Of a DNA stretch of 64,000 nucleotides, positions 35,581-44,365 are shown one piece after another (within the stretch, counting starts at the first letter, position 1; every line of letters begins with the position of its first letter). The translations under genes and the position numbers were made by a program. This stretch comes from Agreia bicolorata. Its GTDB lineage: Bacteria; Actinomycetota; Actinomycetes; Actinomycetales; Microbacteriaceae. The notes under the pieces are model-generated. The model was not told the DNA's origin. It was given only the letters and a program-made list of their open reading frames with translations, and searched no databases. Where the stretch lies: the NCBI RefSeq assembly GCF_000938265.1, contig NZ_JYFC01000006.1:219495-283494 (forward strand), in the 5' to 3' direction.

Positions 35581-36897
35581 CTACGGGCGGCCCAGGCCTA
35601 TGTAGGTCCAGCCGGCGGCGCGCCAGGCGGCCGCGTCTAGGGTGTTGCGGCCGTCGATGATCGTCGGGGTCTTCACCAGCGGCAGCGCCCAGGCCGGGTC
35701 CATGTGACGGAACTCATCCCACTCCGTCACCAGCACGACCAGGTCGGCATCCTGAAGCGCCGCGGCCGGGTCGGCCTCGTACGTAAGCTGCGGATGCACT
35801 CGGCTGGCCGTGTGGATCGCCTCGGGATCGGTGGCCACCACGTTGGCGCCGCGGCCCTTCAGCTGCACGGCCACATCGAGCGCCGGGCTGTCGCGAATGT
35901 CGTCGGAGTGCGGCTTGAATGCCAGGCCCAGAACGGCGATCTTCTTGCCGTTGACCGTGCCGCCGAGCGCCTCGACCGCGAGGTCGACCACGCGCTGACG
36001 TCGACGCAGGTTGATGGCGTCGACCTCTTTGAGAAACGCCACGCTCTCGCCTCGGCCCAGCTCCTCTGCGCGGGCCGTGAATGCGCGGATGTCTTTTGGC
36101 AGACATCCACCGCCGAAGCCCACGCCGGCCTTCAAGAATTTCCAGCCGATGCGGTCGTCGAGGCCGATCGCCGTCGACAACTGTGTGACGTCGGCGCCGG
36201 TGACCTCCGCGATCTCGGCCATCGCGTTGATGAACGAGATCTTCGTTGCGAGAAAAGCGTTGGCCGAGACCTTCACGAGTTCGGCGGTGGCGTAGTCGGT
36301 GACCACCAGCGGGGTGTCCTTGCCGAGCGCCGACTCGTAGACGCCGTCGAGCAAGGCCTTGGATGCCTCGGCCTGGGCCGGCTCGGGCGGCAGCCCGTAG
36401 ACGAGACGGTCGGGAGAGATGGTGTCTTGCACCGCGAAGCCCTCGCGCAAAAACTCGGGGTTCCAGGCCAGCATAGCGCCGGTGCCGGATGCCGCCACCT
36501 TGGCCGCGAGATCGGCCGCGGTGCCGACGGGCACCGTCGACTTGCCGACCACCAGGTCGCCATCCGAAAGATAGGGCAGCAGCCCCTCGAGAGCGGCGTT
36601 CACGTAGGTGAGGTCAGCGGCGTAGCTGCCCTTCTTCTGCGGCGTTCCCACGGCGATGAAGTGCACCTGCGAGCCGGCGGCATCAGCCAGGTCGGTCGAG
36701 AAGCGCAGTCGCCCTGTGGCGGTGGCCGAGGTGAGAATCTCGGGCAGCCCGGGCTCGAAGAACGGGGCCTTGCCCGCGGCCAGCGCGTCGATCTTGGCCT
36801 GGTCGATGTCGATGCCGATCACGTCATGACCGAGCTCGGCCATCGACGCGGCGTGGACCGCGCCCAGATAGCCGCAGCCGATTACAGAGAGCTTCAT
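35581..36897 (-). CDS. ugd: UDP-glucose 6-dehydrogenase
   Basis: Cytoplasmic NAD-dependent enzyme of 438 residues converting UDP-glucose to UDP-glucuronate for surface polysaccharides. The NAD site is SVIGCGYLGAVHAASM at the start; KSTVPVGT, NPEFLREGFAV and the catalytic GFGGGCLPKD with Cys near 264 follow, then a C-terminal binding domain with ALGGTVNGKKIAVLGLAFK. Length and motif order are standard. It stands alone on the minus strand after the exopolysaccharide locus, and would supply its acidic sugar. Confidence 0.96.
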   Translation of the reverse strand: MKLSVIGCGYLGAVHAASMAELGHDVIGIDIDQAKIDALAAGKAPFFEPGLPEILTSATATGRLRFSTDLADAAGSQVHFIAVGTPQKKGSYAADLTYVNAALEGLLPYLSDGDLVVGKSTVPVGTAADLAAKVAASGTGAMLAWNPEFLREGFAVQDTISPDRLVYGLPPEPAQAEASKALLDGVYESALGKDTPLVVTDYATAELVKVSANAFLATKISFINAMAEIAEVTGADVTQLSTAIGLDDRIGWKFLKAGVGFGGGCLPKDIRAFTARAEELGRGESVAFLKEVDAINLRRRQRVVDLAVEALGGTVNGKKIAVLGLAFKPHSDDIRDSPALDVAVQLKGRGANVVATDPEAIHTASRVHPQLTYEADPAAALQDADLVVLVTEWDEFRHMDPAWALPLVKTPTIIDGRNTLDAAAWRAAGWTYIGLGRP

Positions 36898-36984
36898 TTG
36901 CTGCCTTCCCCCGATGTGGCAAATTGAGGCACCCCGTTGTGCTTATGCATTCCTCATTACTACCAGAGTTCGGTGTCGGGCGAG

Positions 36985-37284
36985 TTATGCGGTCTCGCCC
37001 CCGTGCATTGTGTGGGGGCGCCATGCCAGCTTGCGCGCAGACAGCGAGCGGATGAGGGGAGCGGTGTCGAGTTCGACATGCTCGTCGGGGGAGTCGAAGA
37101 CGTCGAGTTGCTCGCCCGGAAAGAGCACCAGCTCGACGACGTGCTCACCCGTATCGGCTATCGCGGGCACGTCGATCTTCACGACCCGGCCTCGCCTTTG
37201 CGCGGCCTGAAAGAAGTTCATGATCGCGTGCGCAACGTCGTCGGTTGTAGTGAAGGTCTTGCCTTGGCAGTGAACGCGTTTCAC
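36985..37284 (-). CDS. Small hypothetical protein, copy 1 of a tandem pair
   Basis: Soluble protein of about 99 residues, paralog of the next gene. Shared pattern: a start of K-R-x-x-C-Q-G-K-T, a helix with A-x-A-x-x-F-x-A-A, a strand D-V-P-A, H-V-x-x-x-L-x-P-G-E, and L-D-x-A-P-L-I near the C-terminus. The GTG at 37284 is fixed by AAGGAGGAAGC directly upstream. No family or activity is recognised. The first lies after ugd with 87 bases between. Confidence 0.65.
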   Translation of the reverse strand: MKRVHCQGKTFTTTDDVAHAIMNFFQAAQRRGRVVKIDVPAIADTGEHVVELVLFPGEQLDVFDSPDEHVELDTAPLIRSLSARKLAWRPHTMHGGETA

Positions 37285-37356
37285 GCTTCCTCCTTGCATG
37301 GTGCTAACTGAGCTTGGCCCAGGAATCTGCTCTCAGAAGGGACTTGACTTTGCGGG

Positions 37357-37644
37357 TTACGCGCTGGTGTTGGCTCGCGGAAGCCAGGCGGACTGCCGGC
37401 TGGTGAGCGACTCGATAAGCGGTGCTGCGTCGAGCTCGACCGGCGGCATCGAGCAGTCGAGAACGGTGAGCGTCTCTCCGGGAGACAGAATGAGCGGCAC
37501 GTGCTGCGGGCCGTCATTGACGGCGGGCACGTCGACTCGCACGGTGCGGCCTCGACGGTGGGCAGCGGCATGGAAGGCGGCGACGGCCTCTGCGACGGCG
37601 GTTGTCGTAATGATGGTCTTGCCCTGGCATTCGATGCGTTTCAT
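37357..37644 (-). CDS. Small hypothetical protein, copy 2 of a tandem pair
   Basis: Soluble protein of 95 residues, sister of the gene at 36985. MKRIECQGKTIITTTAVAEA matches the other copy's start, and DVPAVND, LILSPGETLTVLD and ELDAAPLIESL match later blocks. CCAGGGGG lies seven bases before the ATG. The pair probably arose by duplication. Function unknown; the invariant Cys and the repeated Gly-Lys-Thr at the start could bind a ligand, but no Walker pattern is complete. Confidence 0.65.
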   Translation of the reverse strand: MKRIECQGKTIITTTAVAEAVAAFHAAAHRRGRTVRVDVPAVNDGPQHVPLILSPGETLTVLDCSMPPVELDAAPLIESLTSRQSAWLPRANTSA

Positions 37645-37784
37645 GAGAAGGCCCCCTGGTTTCTCTTGCCGTGACCTTTTGTTTTAGATCGCAACACGTC
37701 GTCAAGTATGTGCCTCATTCGGGTGACAAAACGACAAGTGGGGCATATTCGGAGAATCGCTTCACCACGGTTGCGCTCGATCGA

Positions 37785-37823
37785 GCGTCAGGCCGCTGGC
37801 GTCAGGCCGCTGGCGTCAGGCCG
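37785..37823. repeat. 14-bp tandem repeat, about 2.8 units
   Basis: GCGTCAGGCCGCTG occurs twice in full and then in part (GCGTCAGGCCG), just beyond the stop of the ABM-domain gene. Simple tandem duplication. Confidence 0.7.
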
Positions 37824-37829
37824 TCGGGA

Positions 37830-38531
37830 TCAGGCGGCGACGAGCGAGAGCAGCCAGGCGTACAGCGCCATCGATGCGGCGTAGACCACGGCGAGAATCG
37901 TGAAGCCAAGAAGCTGCGTGCGCGCGCCCTGTCGGGGCTTCAGCCACCAGTCGAAGCGTTTGAAGACCCACGGCATGACCCACCAGCCGAGCAGCTGAGT
38001 GCTCACGAGATTGCCCACGAAGAGCGACAGCCAGAACGGAATCTCGCGCGGCCCGTCGAGCAGGGGAGTACTGACGAAGTACCCCCAGAGAAAAACAATC
38101 GGGTAGAGCGCCATCAAGACCAGCAGATTCTGCTTGCCGACAGACGGCCTCGCGGCCGTACCCGCCGCATCCGGTCGCTGTGACCAGAAATCGAAACCGA
38201 AACTCGTCTTCGTGACCTCGAGCTGCCTGTTGAACCTTTCGCCCTCGGCGAGCAGGGCGGCGCGCTCGCTCGAATCGAGCCACGCCGACAGGTGGGCCTC
38301 GGTGTCGAAGCTCACAACGACCACCCACTCGTGTCGCGCTCCCGCCACAGGACGTTGAACACGATGGCCGAGAAAGCCGGCGAACCCGGCTTCGGTGTCA
38401 GAGATCTTCTTCTGCCACGCGACGTACTCGTCATCGAGACCCTGCGGCACGGCGGCGGTGACGATGGCCGAGAAACCGTTGTTGCCAGAGGCCGCCTCGT
38501 CTCGGTAGACCGCGACCGAGTCGTGGGCCAC
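37830..38531 (-). CDS. Antibiotic biosynthesis monooxygenase-like domain fused to membrane helices
   Basis: Protein of 233 residues. Residues 15-115 form an ABM-type ferredoxin-like domain (SAIVTAAVPQGLDDEYVAWQ and EWVVVVSFDTEAHLSAWLDS), and residues 130-230 hold three membrane helices, the first LLVLMALYPIVFLWGYF. The whole is the ABM/COG3224 type found in many actinobacteria, in which the ABM part binds a small ligand near the membrane. The substrate is unknown. It lies 2 bases after the guanine deaminase stop on the same strand, so the two genes are likely co-transcribed. Confidence 0.82.
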   Translation of the reverse strand: MAHDSVAVYRDEAASGNNGFSAIVTAAVPQGLDDEYVAWQKKISDTEAGFAGFLGHRVQRPVAGARHEWVVVVSFDTEAHLSAWLDSSERAALLAEGERFNRQLEVTKTSFGFDFWSQRPDAAGTAARPSVGKQNLLVLMALYPIVFLWGYFVSTPLLDGPREIPFWLSLFVGNLVSTQLLGWWVMPWVFKRFDWWLKPRQGARTQLLGFTILAVVYAASMALYAWLLSLVAA

Positions 38532-38533
38532 GG

Positions 38534-39931
38534 TCAGGCCTTCTTATAGAGGCGCACGCCCGAGACCCACGTCTCGTCGACATTGCGGTCGTCGCCGACC
38601 ATCATGATGCTGAACAGCGCGTGGGCGGCCTCCTCCATGGTGGTGGGGCCTGCGTCGCCGAAGAAGAGTTCCTGGTGCCACGCCATCGCGGGCGGACCGG
38701 CGGTGTAGTCGAGGGCAACGAAGTCGGCCTCCTTGCCCACCTCGAAGTTGCCGACCCGGTCGTCGATGTAGAGCCCCTCTGCGCCGCCCAGGGTCACAGA
38801 CCAGAACGCGCGATAGGGCGAGAGCTTGCTGCGCTCCGATTGGGCCAGATCTTGAGTGACGCGGTTGGTGCTTCCGTCGAGCAGTGTGTTGCCGAGCATG
38901 CCCACCTTGTAGGCCTCGTCGAGAACGCTGACCATGCTGAAACGGTTGCCTCCGCCCATGTCTGTACCGAACGACATCCGAACCCGCTTGTCGGGGTCTG
39001 TCGCCTTGCCGAGGCGAAACACGCCGCTGCCAAGAAACAGGTTGGAGCAGGGGCAGAACACCACTGCGGCCCCGCTGTCGCTCATGCGCGCGAACTCGTT
39101 GTCTGAGAGCCAGATGCCGTGGCCTCCCGAGAACTTCGGCCCGACCAGGTCGTACTTCTCGTAGACGCCCAGATAGTCGGTGCAGTCGGGGTGGGCCTGC
39201 AGCACGCCCGCGATCTCGGCAGGGTTCTCAGAGATGTGGGTGTTGACCCACAGATCCGGATGCTCCTGCTTCAGTTTCTGACACGCCTCGAGCAGCTGCT
39301 CGGTCGCCCCCAGGGCGAAGCGCGGTGTGATGGCGTAGAGGTTGCGGCCGGTGCCGTGGTACTTCTCGATCATTGCCGTGCTGTCGGCGTAGAACTGCTC
39401 GGGTGTGCTGGTCGTGCCCTCGGGGGCGAACTGGTCGATGCCCGTCACTCCGCCGATCACGAGCATGTTGCGACGCGACGCCGCCTCGAAGAACTCCTCT
39501 GTTGCAACCGGCGACGTGGTCGTGAATGCCTGCACGGTGGTCGTTCCGCCCGCGAGCACGTTCTCGAAGAAGCGCTCCGAGCCCTCGCGGGCGTACCCCC
39601 GGTCGGAGTACTTCGCCTCTTCAGGAAAGACGGTGTCGTTGAGCCACGGCAGCAGCTGCTGGCCGAATGCGCCCAGCACGCGCGTCTGCGGCACGTGGAT
39701 GTGGCCGTCGATGAACCCGGGCATGATGATGCGGTCTGCGATCACCGTCGGGTCGAGACCCGGGTATGAGGGTGCCACCTCGTCGAAATCGCCGAACGCC
39801 ACGATGATGCCGTCGTCGATCACGAGCAGGCCGTCGAGCGTGAAGCGCGCCGCGTCGTGCTCGCTGCCCACGTGCTTCCACGGGTCATCGGTGAAGTCGA
39901 AGAAGGTGCCGCGGATTGCTGTGATTGCCAT
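38534..39931 (-). CDS. guaD: Guanine deaminase
   Basis: Amidohydrolase of about 465 residues that converts guanine to xanthine and ammonia in purine salvage. PGFIDGHIHVPQTRVLG carries the HxH metal pair, NTHISE the third ligand, HGIWLSD the fourth, and SFGTDMGGG the catalytic Asp. These match GuaD more than other family members; other purine/pterin deaminases are possible. The ATG at 39931 is chosen because AGAGGCAC lies upstream. It is upstream of the ABM gene on the same strand. Confidence 0.88.
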   Translation of the reverse strand: MAITAIRGTFFDFTDDPWKHVGSEHDAARFTLDGLLVIDDGIIVAFGDFDEVAPSYPGLDPTVIADRIIMPGFIDGHIHVPQTRVLGAFGQQLLPWLNDTVFPEEAKYSDRGYAREGSERFFENVLAGGTTTVQAFTTTSPVATEEFFEAASRRNMLVIGGVTGIDQFAPEGTTSTPEQFYADSTAMIEKYHGTGRNLYAITPRFALGATEQLLEACQKLKQEHPDLWVNTHISENPAEIAGVLQAHPDCTDYLGVYEKYDLVGPKFSGGHGIWLSDNEFARMSDSGAAVVFCPCSNLFLGSGVFRLGKATDPDKRVRMSFGTDMGGGNRFSMVSVLDEAYKVGMLGNTLLDGSTNRVTQDLAQSERSKLSPYRAFWSVTLGGAEGLYIDDRVGNFEVGKEADFVALDYTAGPPAMAWHQELFFGDAGPTTMEEAAHALFSIMMVGDDRNVDETWVSGVRLYKKA

Positions 39932-40147
39932 GAGATCGTGCCTCTCTGGGTTCGTAAAGGCACGAGTCATGCGGTCCCCCGGCCACCAAGTTGTTCAGCC
40001 ACATCGTGTCACAACCGCAGCTTTGAGGCTACGTTCTGTCGTGTTCGGGTGGGTGTTCCTGCGCCGGGGTGACCCGAGCTCTCGTTGCCGATAGGCTCGC
40101 TGCGCGCGACCGAACGCGTGCGGCGAGAGAAAGCACAGGTATTACCG

Positions 40148-41536
40148 ATGGCCGAAGCGACAGAACTGCGTCTGACAGAGACCGCGATTCCCGGGCTCGT
40201 CATTCTCGATCTGCCGGTGCATGGCGACAATCGCGGCTGGTTCAAAGAGAACTGGCAGCGCGAGAAGATGCTGGCCCTGGGCCTGCCCGACTTCGGACCG
40301 GTGCAGAACAACATCTCGTTCAACGGCAAGACCGGAACGACCCGCGGAATCCACGCCGAGCCCTGGGACAAGTACGTCTCCGTCGCCACCGGCCGCATCT
40401 TCGGCGCCTGGGTCGACCTGCGCGAGGGCGACACCTTCGGCGCTGTCGTCACCGTCGAGCTCGACGCGGGCCGCGCCGTCTACGTGCCGCGCGGAGTGGG
40501 CAACTCCTACCAGACCCTCGAAGAAGATACGGCCTACACCTACCTGGTCAACGACCACTGGAGCCCGGCCGCCTCGTACACGTTCCTCAACCTCGCCGAC
40601 GAGACCGCGAACATCCAGTGGCCCATCGCGCTCGACGACGTCGAGATCAGCGCGAAAGACCAGGCCCACCCTCGCCTGGCCGATGTGGTGCCGATGAAGG
40701 GTGCGCGCACCCTGGTTCTGGGTGCCGGCGGACAGCTCGGCCTCGCTCTGCGCGCCGAGTTCCCCGACGCGGAGTACGTCTCGCGCGCCGACTTCGACGT
40801 GGCCGACCCCGCCAGCTACACCTCGCGGCACTGGGGCGACTACGACACCATCATCAACGCTGCCGCCTATACCAAGGTCGACGAGGCAGAGACGGCCACA
40901 GGCCGAGCGGATGCGTGGGCCGCGAACGTCTCGGCCGTCGCGTTGCTCGCATCGGTCGCCACCGCAAACCGTCTCACCCTCGTGCACGTGTCGAGCGACT
41001 ACGTCTTCGATGGCACCGCGGCCGAGCACCCCGAAGACGAGGCGTTCTCGCCGCTGGGTGTCTACGGGCAGACCAAGGCGGCTGCCGACGCTCTGGTCTC
41101 CACTGTTCCGCGGAACTACATCGTGCGCACCAGCTGGGTCATCGGCGAAGGAAACAACTTCGTGCGCACCATGGCGTCACTCGCTTCGCGCGGGGTAGCG
41201 CCGAGCGTCGTGAACGACCAGATCGGGCGCCTGACGTTCACGACCGACCTGGCCGCAGGCATCCGGCACCTGCTGTCGACGGGCGCTGAATATGGCACGT
41301 ACAACCTCACGAACGAGGGCGAGCCCTTGTCGTGGGCGGCCATTGCGGCACGCGTCTACGAGCTCACGGGTCACTCCGCCTCGGATGTGACCGGGGTCTC
41401 GACCGAGGAGTACTTCGCGGGCAAGTCCGTTGCGCCGCGGCCGCTCGGCAGCGTTCTGCCGCTGGGCAAGCTTGCGGCCACCGGGTTCGTTCCCCGCGAC
41501 GGCGACGAGGCGTTGAAGCAGTACCTCGGCGTGTAG
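40148..41536 (+). CDS. rmlCD: Bifunctional dTDP-rhamnose enzyme (RmlC-RmlD fusion)
   Basis: Two steps of dTDP-L-rhamnose synthesis in one protein of about 462 residues. Residues 1-180 form the cupin epimerase RmlC (HGDNRGWFKENW, GTTRGIHAEPWDKYVS with the catalytic His, VYVPRGVGNSYQ). Residues 185-462 form the NADPH reductase RmlD: LGAGGQLGLALR, INAAAYTKVDEAE, and SSDYVFDGTAAEHPEDE with YGQTK as active-site Tyr/Lys. The fusion is in the order C then D. rmlB lies at 58929; rmlA is not in this window. The ATG at 40148 is inferred from the family start. Confidence 0.93.
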   Translation: MAEATELRLTETAIPGLVILDLPVHGDNRGWFKENWQREKMLALGLPDFGPVQNNISFNGKTGTTRGIHAEPWDKYVSVATGRIFGAWVDLREGDTFGAVVTVELDAGRAVYVPRGVGNSYQTLEEDTAYTYLVNDHWSPAASYTFLNLADETANIQWPIALDDVEISAKDQAHPRLADVVPMKGARTLVLGAGGQLGLALRAEFPDAEYVSRADFDVADPASYTSRHWGDYDTIINAAAYTKVDEAETATGRADAWAANVSAVALLASVATANRLTLVHVSSDYVFDGTAAEHPEDEAFSPLGVYGQTKAAADALVSTVPRNYIVRTSWVIGEGNNFVRTMASLASRGVAPSVVNDQIGRLTFTTDLAAGIRHLLSTGAEYGTYNLTNEGEPLSWAAIAARVYELTGHSASDVTGVSTEEYFAGKSVAPRPLGSVLPLGKLAATGFVPRDGDEALKQYLGV

Positions 41537-41560
41537 CGCCGGACGGCGCCCGCCTTCCGA

Positions 41561-42499
41561 TCACTGCGGCCCGCGGCGACGGATGACTGCCACGCTCACC
41601 GCCATGATTCCTGCGGTGAGCAGCACTAGAGCGGTTACCCCGACGAGGCGTGCGTCGACTCCGGTGCTTGCGAGCTGCTTGCGTGCCGGTGAGGCCGATG
41701 CGATTCCGGTGTGGGCCGTTGTCGATGTCGATGCCGGTGTCGTTGCCGTTGTCGTCGCAGGGGCGACGGGTGTCGTCGGGGGATCCGGTGTGATCGGCGG
41801 GACAGGCGGGTCGACCGGCGGAAGCGGCGGGACAGGCGGGTCGACCGGCGGAAGCGGGCACTCGACCGCGGTGGCGGCACGAGACGATGTCGATGTGGTC
41901 GTCGTGGGGATGGCGACCGGGCGCGACGTGTTTGACGGCATCCACGAATAGGTGGTTGTCGTCGTCGTGGTCGTGACGAATCCGGTAGAGCACGACGTGT
42001 CGTCGACCGAACTCGTTGTGGTCTCGGGCAGAACATCCGTCGGTGGGGGAGGCGGCGCGGTGCAGTCGCCTGTGAGAGTGAGCACGCCTTCGGGGTCGTG
42101 GCTATAGCTGTGCCAGTCGATCTGGAAGGTGACGTGTGCAGTGGTGGTCGAGCCGGCGACTCCGGTCTGCACCCACGTGAACGACGCGTTCGGCGGCAGT
42201 GCCGGCAGTCCGTGGTTGGCGCTGTGCTGAGCCCATTCGTACAGCCAGGCGTTCTCGGGCGTGATCACCTTGACCTCGGCCTCGTCGCCGTCGGGGATGC
42301 CTGACGTATGCACGGTCCAGGTGATCGAGTAGGTGCCGTCCGCAGTGCACGCCGCGTCGCCGGTGACGACCGCCGAGGGCTCGGATGACGCGAGAGTCGA
42401 TGCCGAGGCTGAGGAGGGTGCGTTGGCGACACCGATCATTGCGACGACGGGGAGAGTTCCGGCAAGCGCGACAACCCTCATTAGCTGATAAATTCTCAT
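41561..42499 (-). CDS. LASTG-anchored surface protein, Thr/Pro-rich
   Basis: Exported protein of about 312 residues. A signal sequence (about 1-30) leads to a compact ectodomain (about 30-145) with cysteine pair C-TADGTYSITW and LTGDCTA. A long Thr/Ser/Pro spacer with repeated PPVPPLPPVD and PPVPPITP follows, then LASTG near residues 276-280, a helix and IRRRGPQ. Sortase anchoring is expected. The ATG at 42499 is preferred; a TTG at 42511 is in frame. Two Zur/Fur-like boxes precede it. No function is recognised. Confidence 0.8.
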   Translation of the reverse strand: MRIYQLMRVVALAGTLPVVAMIGVANAPSSASASTLASSEPSAVVTGDAACTADGTYSITWTVHTSGIPDGDEAEVKVITPENAWLYEWAQHSANHGLPALPPNASFTWVQTGVAGSTTTAHVTFQIDWHSYSHDPEGVLTLTGDCTAPPPPPTDVLPETTTSSVDDTSCSTGFVTTTTTTTTYSWMPSNTSRPVAIPTTTTSTSSRAATAVECPLPPVDPPVPPLPPVDPPVPPITPDPPTTPVAPATTTATTPASTSTTAHTGIASASPARKQLASTGVDARLVGVTALVLLTAGIMAVSVAVIRRRGPQ

Positions 42500-42527
42500 G
42501 TTTACATCCAAAAGGAGCTATGGTGAA

Positions 42528-42597
42528 TAATTCTCATTAGTGGGACGCTACGCCTCATAACTGAATCGGGCTAGAGAAAAAGGAGTAATTCTCATTT
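42528..42597. promoter_or_regulatory. Two AATGAGAATT-type metal-regulator boxes (candidate)
   Basis: On the minus strand AATGAGAATTATT occurs at 42525-42537 region and AATGAGAATTACT near 42584-42597, and ATGAGAATT again at the LASTG start codon. The sequence resembles Zur/Fur half sites of actinobacteria (AATGAAAAT type). They lie between the LASTG and VanZ-like genes. Identity of the regulator is inference. Confidence 0.3.
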
Positions 42598-42658
42598 ATT
42601 TACTGAAGCCACCCGTGATGGAAATGGCGTCGAAACACCGCTTCGGTACCCTCGGGGA

Positions 42659-43180
42659 ATGACCGGCGCCCGCACTCGACGATGGGCGTGGCGAGCCCTG
42701 GGCGTCATTGCGGTCACGGTTGTGACGATCACGTTCTGGCCGACGCCCGTCGACAAGCCGTTCCACAGTGCGCTCGGCCGTCTGCTCGCTGTGCTGCATC
42801 GCAACGGCATGCCCTCGTGGATCACCTACTCGGTGGTTGAATTCTCGGCGAACGTTGTGATGTTTCTGCCGCTTGGCGTGCTGATCGCTCTGCTGGCGTG
42901 GCCGTCGCTGTGGTGGGTGTCCGGCGTGCTCGGACTCGTCGCCTCGCTCACGATCGAGCTCACCCAGGCGCTGCTGCTCTCGCAGAGGTTCGCGTCACCT
43001 GGCGATGTGGCGGCGAATACGGCGGGGGCGCTGCTCGGTGGGGCGTTCATATGCGCTTTGCGTTATGGACAGTTCCGGGGGCAGCGGCATATATCAATCC
43101 CCGGGCCTGGCAATCGCCTGCCGGTAGTCCGAGCATCTGAGGCCCGATCCGTCGAACGGGTGCGTGGCCCCCTAGAGTAA
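42659..43180 (+). CDS. VanZ-family membrane protein
   Basis: Membrane protein of 173 residues with four helices, VanZ/teicoplanin-resistance-like. The family signature ELTQALLLSQRFASPGDVAANTAGALLGG (with the conserved Glu, Gln, Arg, Asp and Asn) is seen at 100-130, and ANVVMFLPLGVL precedes it. The C-terminal 35 residues are polar and cytoplasmic. VanZ-like proteins reduce glycopeptide uptake in some Gram-positives, but most homologs have no assigned role. It is divergent from the LASTG gene. Confidence 0.88.
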   Translation: MTGARTRRWAWRALGVIAVTVVTITFWPTPVDKPFHSALGRLLAVLHRNGMPSWITYSVVEFSANVVMFLPLGVLIALLAWPSLWWVSGVLGLVASLTIELTQALLLSQRFASPGDVAANTAGALLGGAFICALRYGQFRGQRHISIPGPGNRLPVVRASEARSVERVRGPLE

Positions 43181-43248
43181 GAACAAGTCACCCCTAGTAC
43201 CTGGTTGTCTTGCTGCCCTGCGAGGGCCCGATGGCCGAGAGGGGCCTT

Positions 43249-44346
43249 GTGACCGACATAGTCAAACCGCGCATCACCTTTACGAAGACGAAGCCCGGCG
43301 GAGCACGGACTAGTCCGACCAGCGAGTACTCGTCGCTTCTGAACACCGTTCGCGATGCCGGCCTCCTGCGCCGCCGCAAGGGGTTCTACTACGCCATGTT
43401 CGGTGTGCTGGTCGCAGCCCTCGGTGGCGTCGGCGTCGGGATTGTTCTTCTCGGCGACTCCTGGTTCCAGCTGCTCATGGCTGCCGCTCTCGGCATCATC
43501 TTCACCCAGTTCGCCTTTCTCGCCCACGAGGCCTCGCACCGTCAGGTGTTCACCTCGGGCAAGGCCAACGACATCGCGGGCCGCACCCTCGCCAACCTCT
43601 TCGTTGGCATCAGCTACTCATGGTGGATGACGAAGCACTCGCGTCACCACGCCAACCCCAATGTGCTCGGCAAAGACCCCGACATCGAGCGCGACTTCGT
43701 GTCGTTCACGCCCGAAGACGCGGCCAAGTCGCGCGGCCTCTACGCCTGGGCGACCAAGCGCCAGGGCTACTTCTTCTTTCCGATCCTGATGCTCGAGGGT
43801 CTCAACCTGCACATCCACGGCTTCCGCACCGTCTTCGGCAAGGGCAAGGTCGACAAGCGCTGGCTCGAGATCGTTATGCTCACCACGCGCATTGCGGCCT
43901 ACGTGCTCGTCATCTTCCTGCTGCTCGAGCCCGGAATGGCCTTCGCCTTCATTGGTGTTCAGCTCGCCGTCTTCGGCGTCTACATGGGTGCATCCTTCGC
44001 TCCGAACCACAAGGGAATGCCGACGCTGCCGCACGACAGCAAGGTCGACTTCCTGCGTCGCCAGGTGCTCACCTCGCGCAACATCCGCGGTGGCTTCGTG
44101 ATGGATACGTTCATGGGCGGGCTCAACTACCAGGTCGAGCACCACCTCTTTCCGAACATGGCGCGGCCCAACCTCAAGAAGGCCCAGGCCATCGCCAAGG
44201 AATACTGCGAGAAGCACAACATCCTCTACACCGAAACCGGTCTGCGGCAGTCGTACGGCATCGTGATTCGCTACCTCAACAAGGTGGGGCTCTCGGCCGG
44301 TGGCGACCCCTTCGACTGCCCCGCAGCGCAGGCCTTCGGCCGCTAG
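43249..44346 (+). CDS. Membrane fatty-acid (acyl-CoA) desaturase
   Basis: Di-iron desaturase of about 365 residues that introduces a double bond into a fatty acyl chain. Three histidine boxes are visible: HEASHR (box 1), HSRHHANPN (box 2) and QVEHHLFPN (box 3), with four helices around them. It resembles the delta-5/linoleoyl-CoA desaturase group. Membrane fluidity at low temperature is a likely role, by family knowledge. The GTG at 43249 follows GAGAGGGG by four bases; an ATG at 43231 in frame is possible. It is convergent with the DUF559 gene. Confidence 0.93.
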   Translation: MTDIVKPRITFTKTKPGGARTSPTSEYSSLLNTVRDAGLLRRRKGFYYAMFGVLVAALGGVGVGIVLLGDSWFQLLMAAALGIIFTQFAFLAHEASHRQVFTSGKANDIAGRTLANLFVGISYSWWMTKHSRHHANPNVLGKDPDIERDFVSFTPEDAAKSRGLYAWATKRQGYFFFPILMLEGLNLHIHGFRTVFGKGKVDKRWLEIVMLTTRIAAYVLVIFLLLEPGMAFAFIGVQLAVFGVYMGASFAPNHKGMPTLPHDSKVDFLRRQVLTSRNIRGGFVMDTFMGGLNYQVEHHLFPNMARPNLKKAQAIAKEYCEKHNILYTETGLRQSYGIVIRYLNKVGLSAGGDPFDCPAAQAFGR

Positions 44347-44365
44347 GGCATCTGAGCGGCAGCCT

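Noticed and set aside
37785..37823. Possible CRISPR-like repeats
   Set aside because: Units are 14 bp and directly adjacent without spacers; a simple tandem duplication.
41583..41951. 122-codon plus-strand frame rich in Gly/Val
   Set aside because: Antisense to the Thr/Pro-rich spacer of the LASTG protein; its repeats only mirror that spacer.
42520..42540. Six-codon leader peptide with AAAGGAG upstream
   Set aside because: Spacing between AAAGGAG and ATG is only two bases, and the stretch is better explained by the AATGAGAATT boxes on the other strand.
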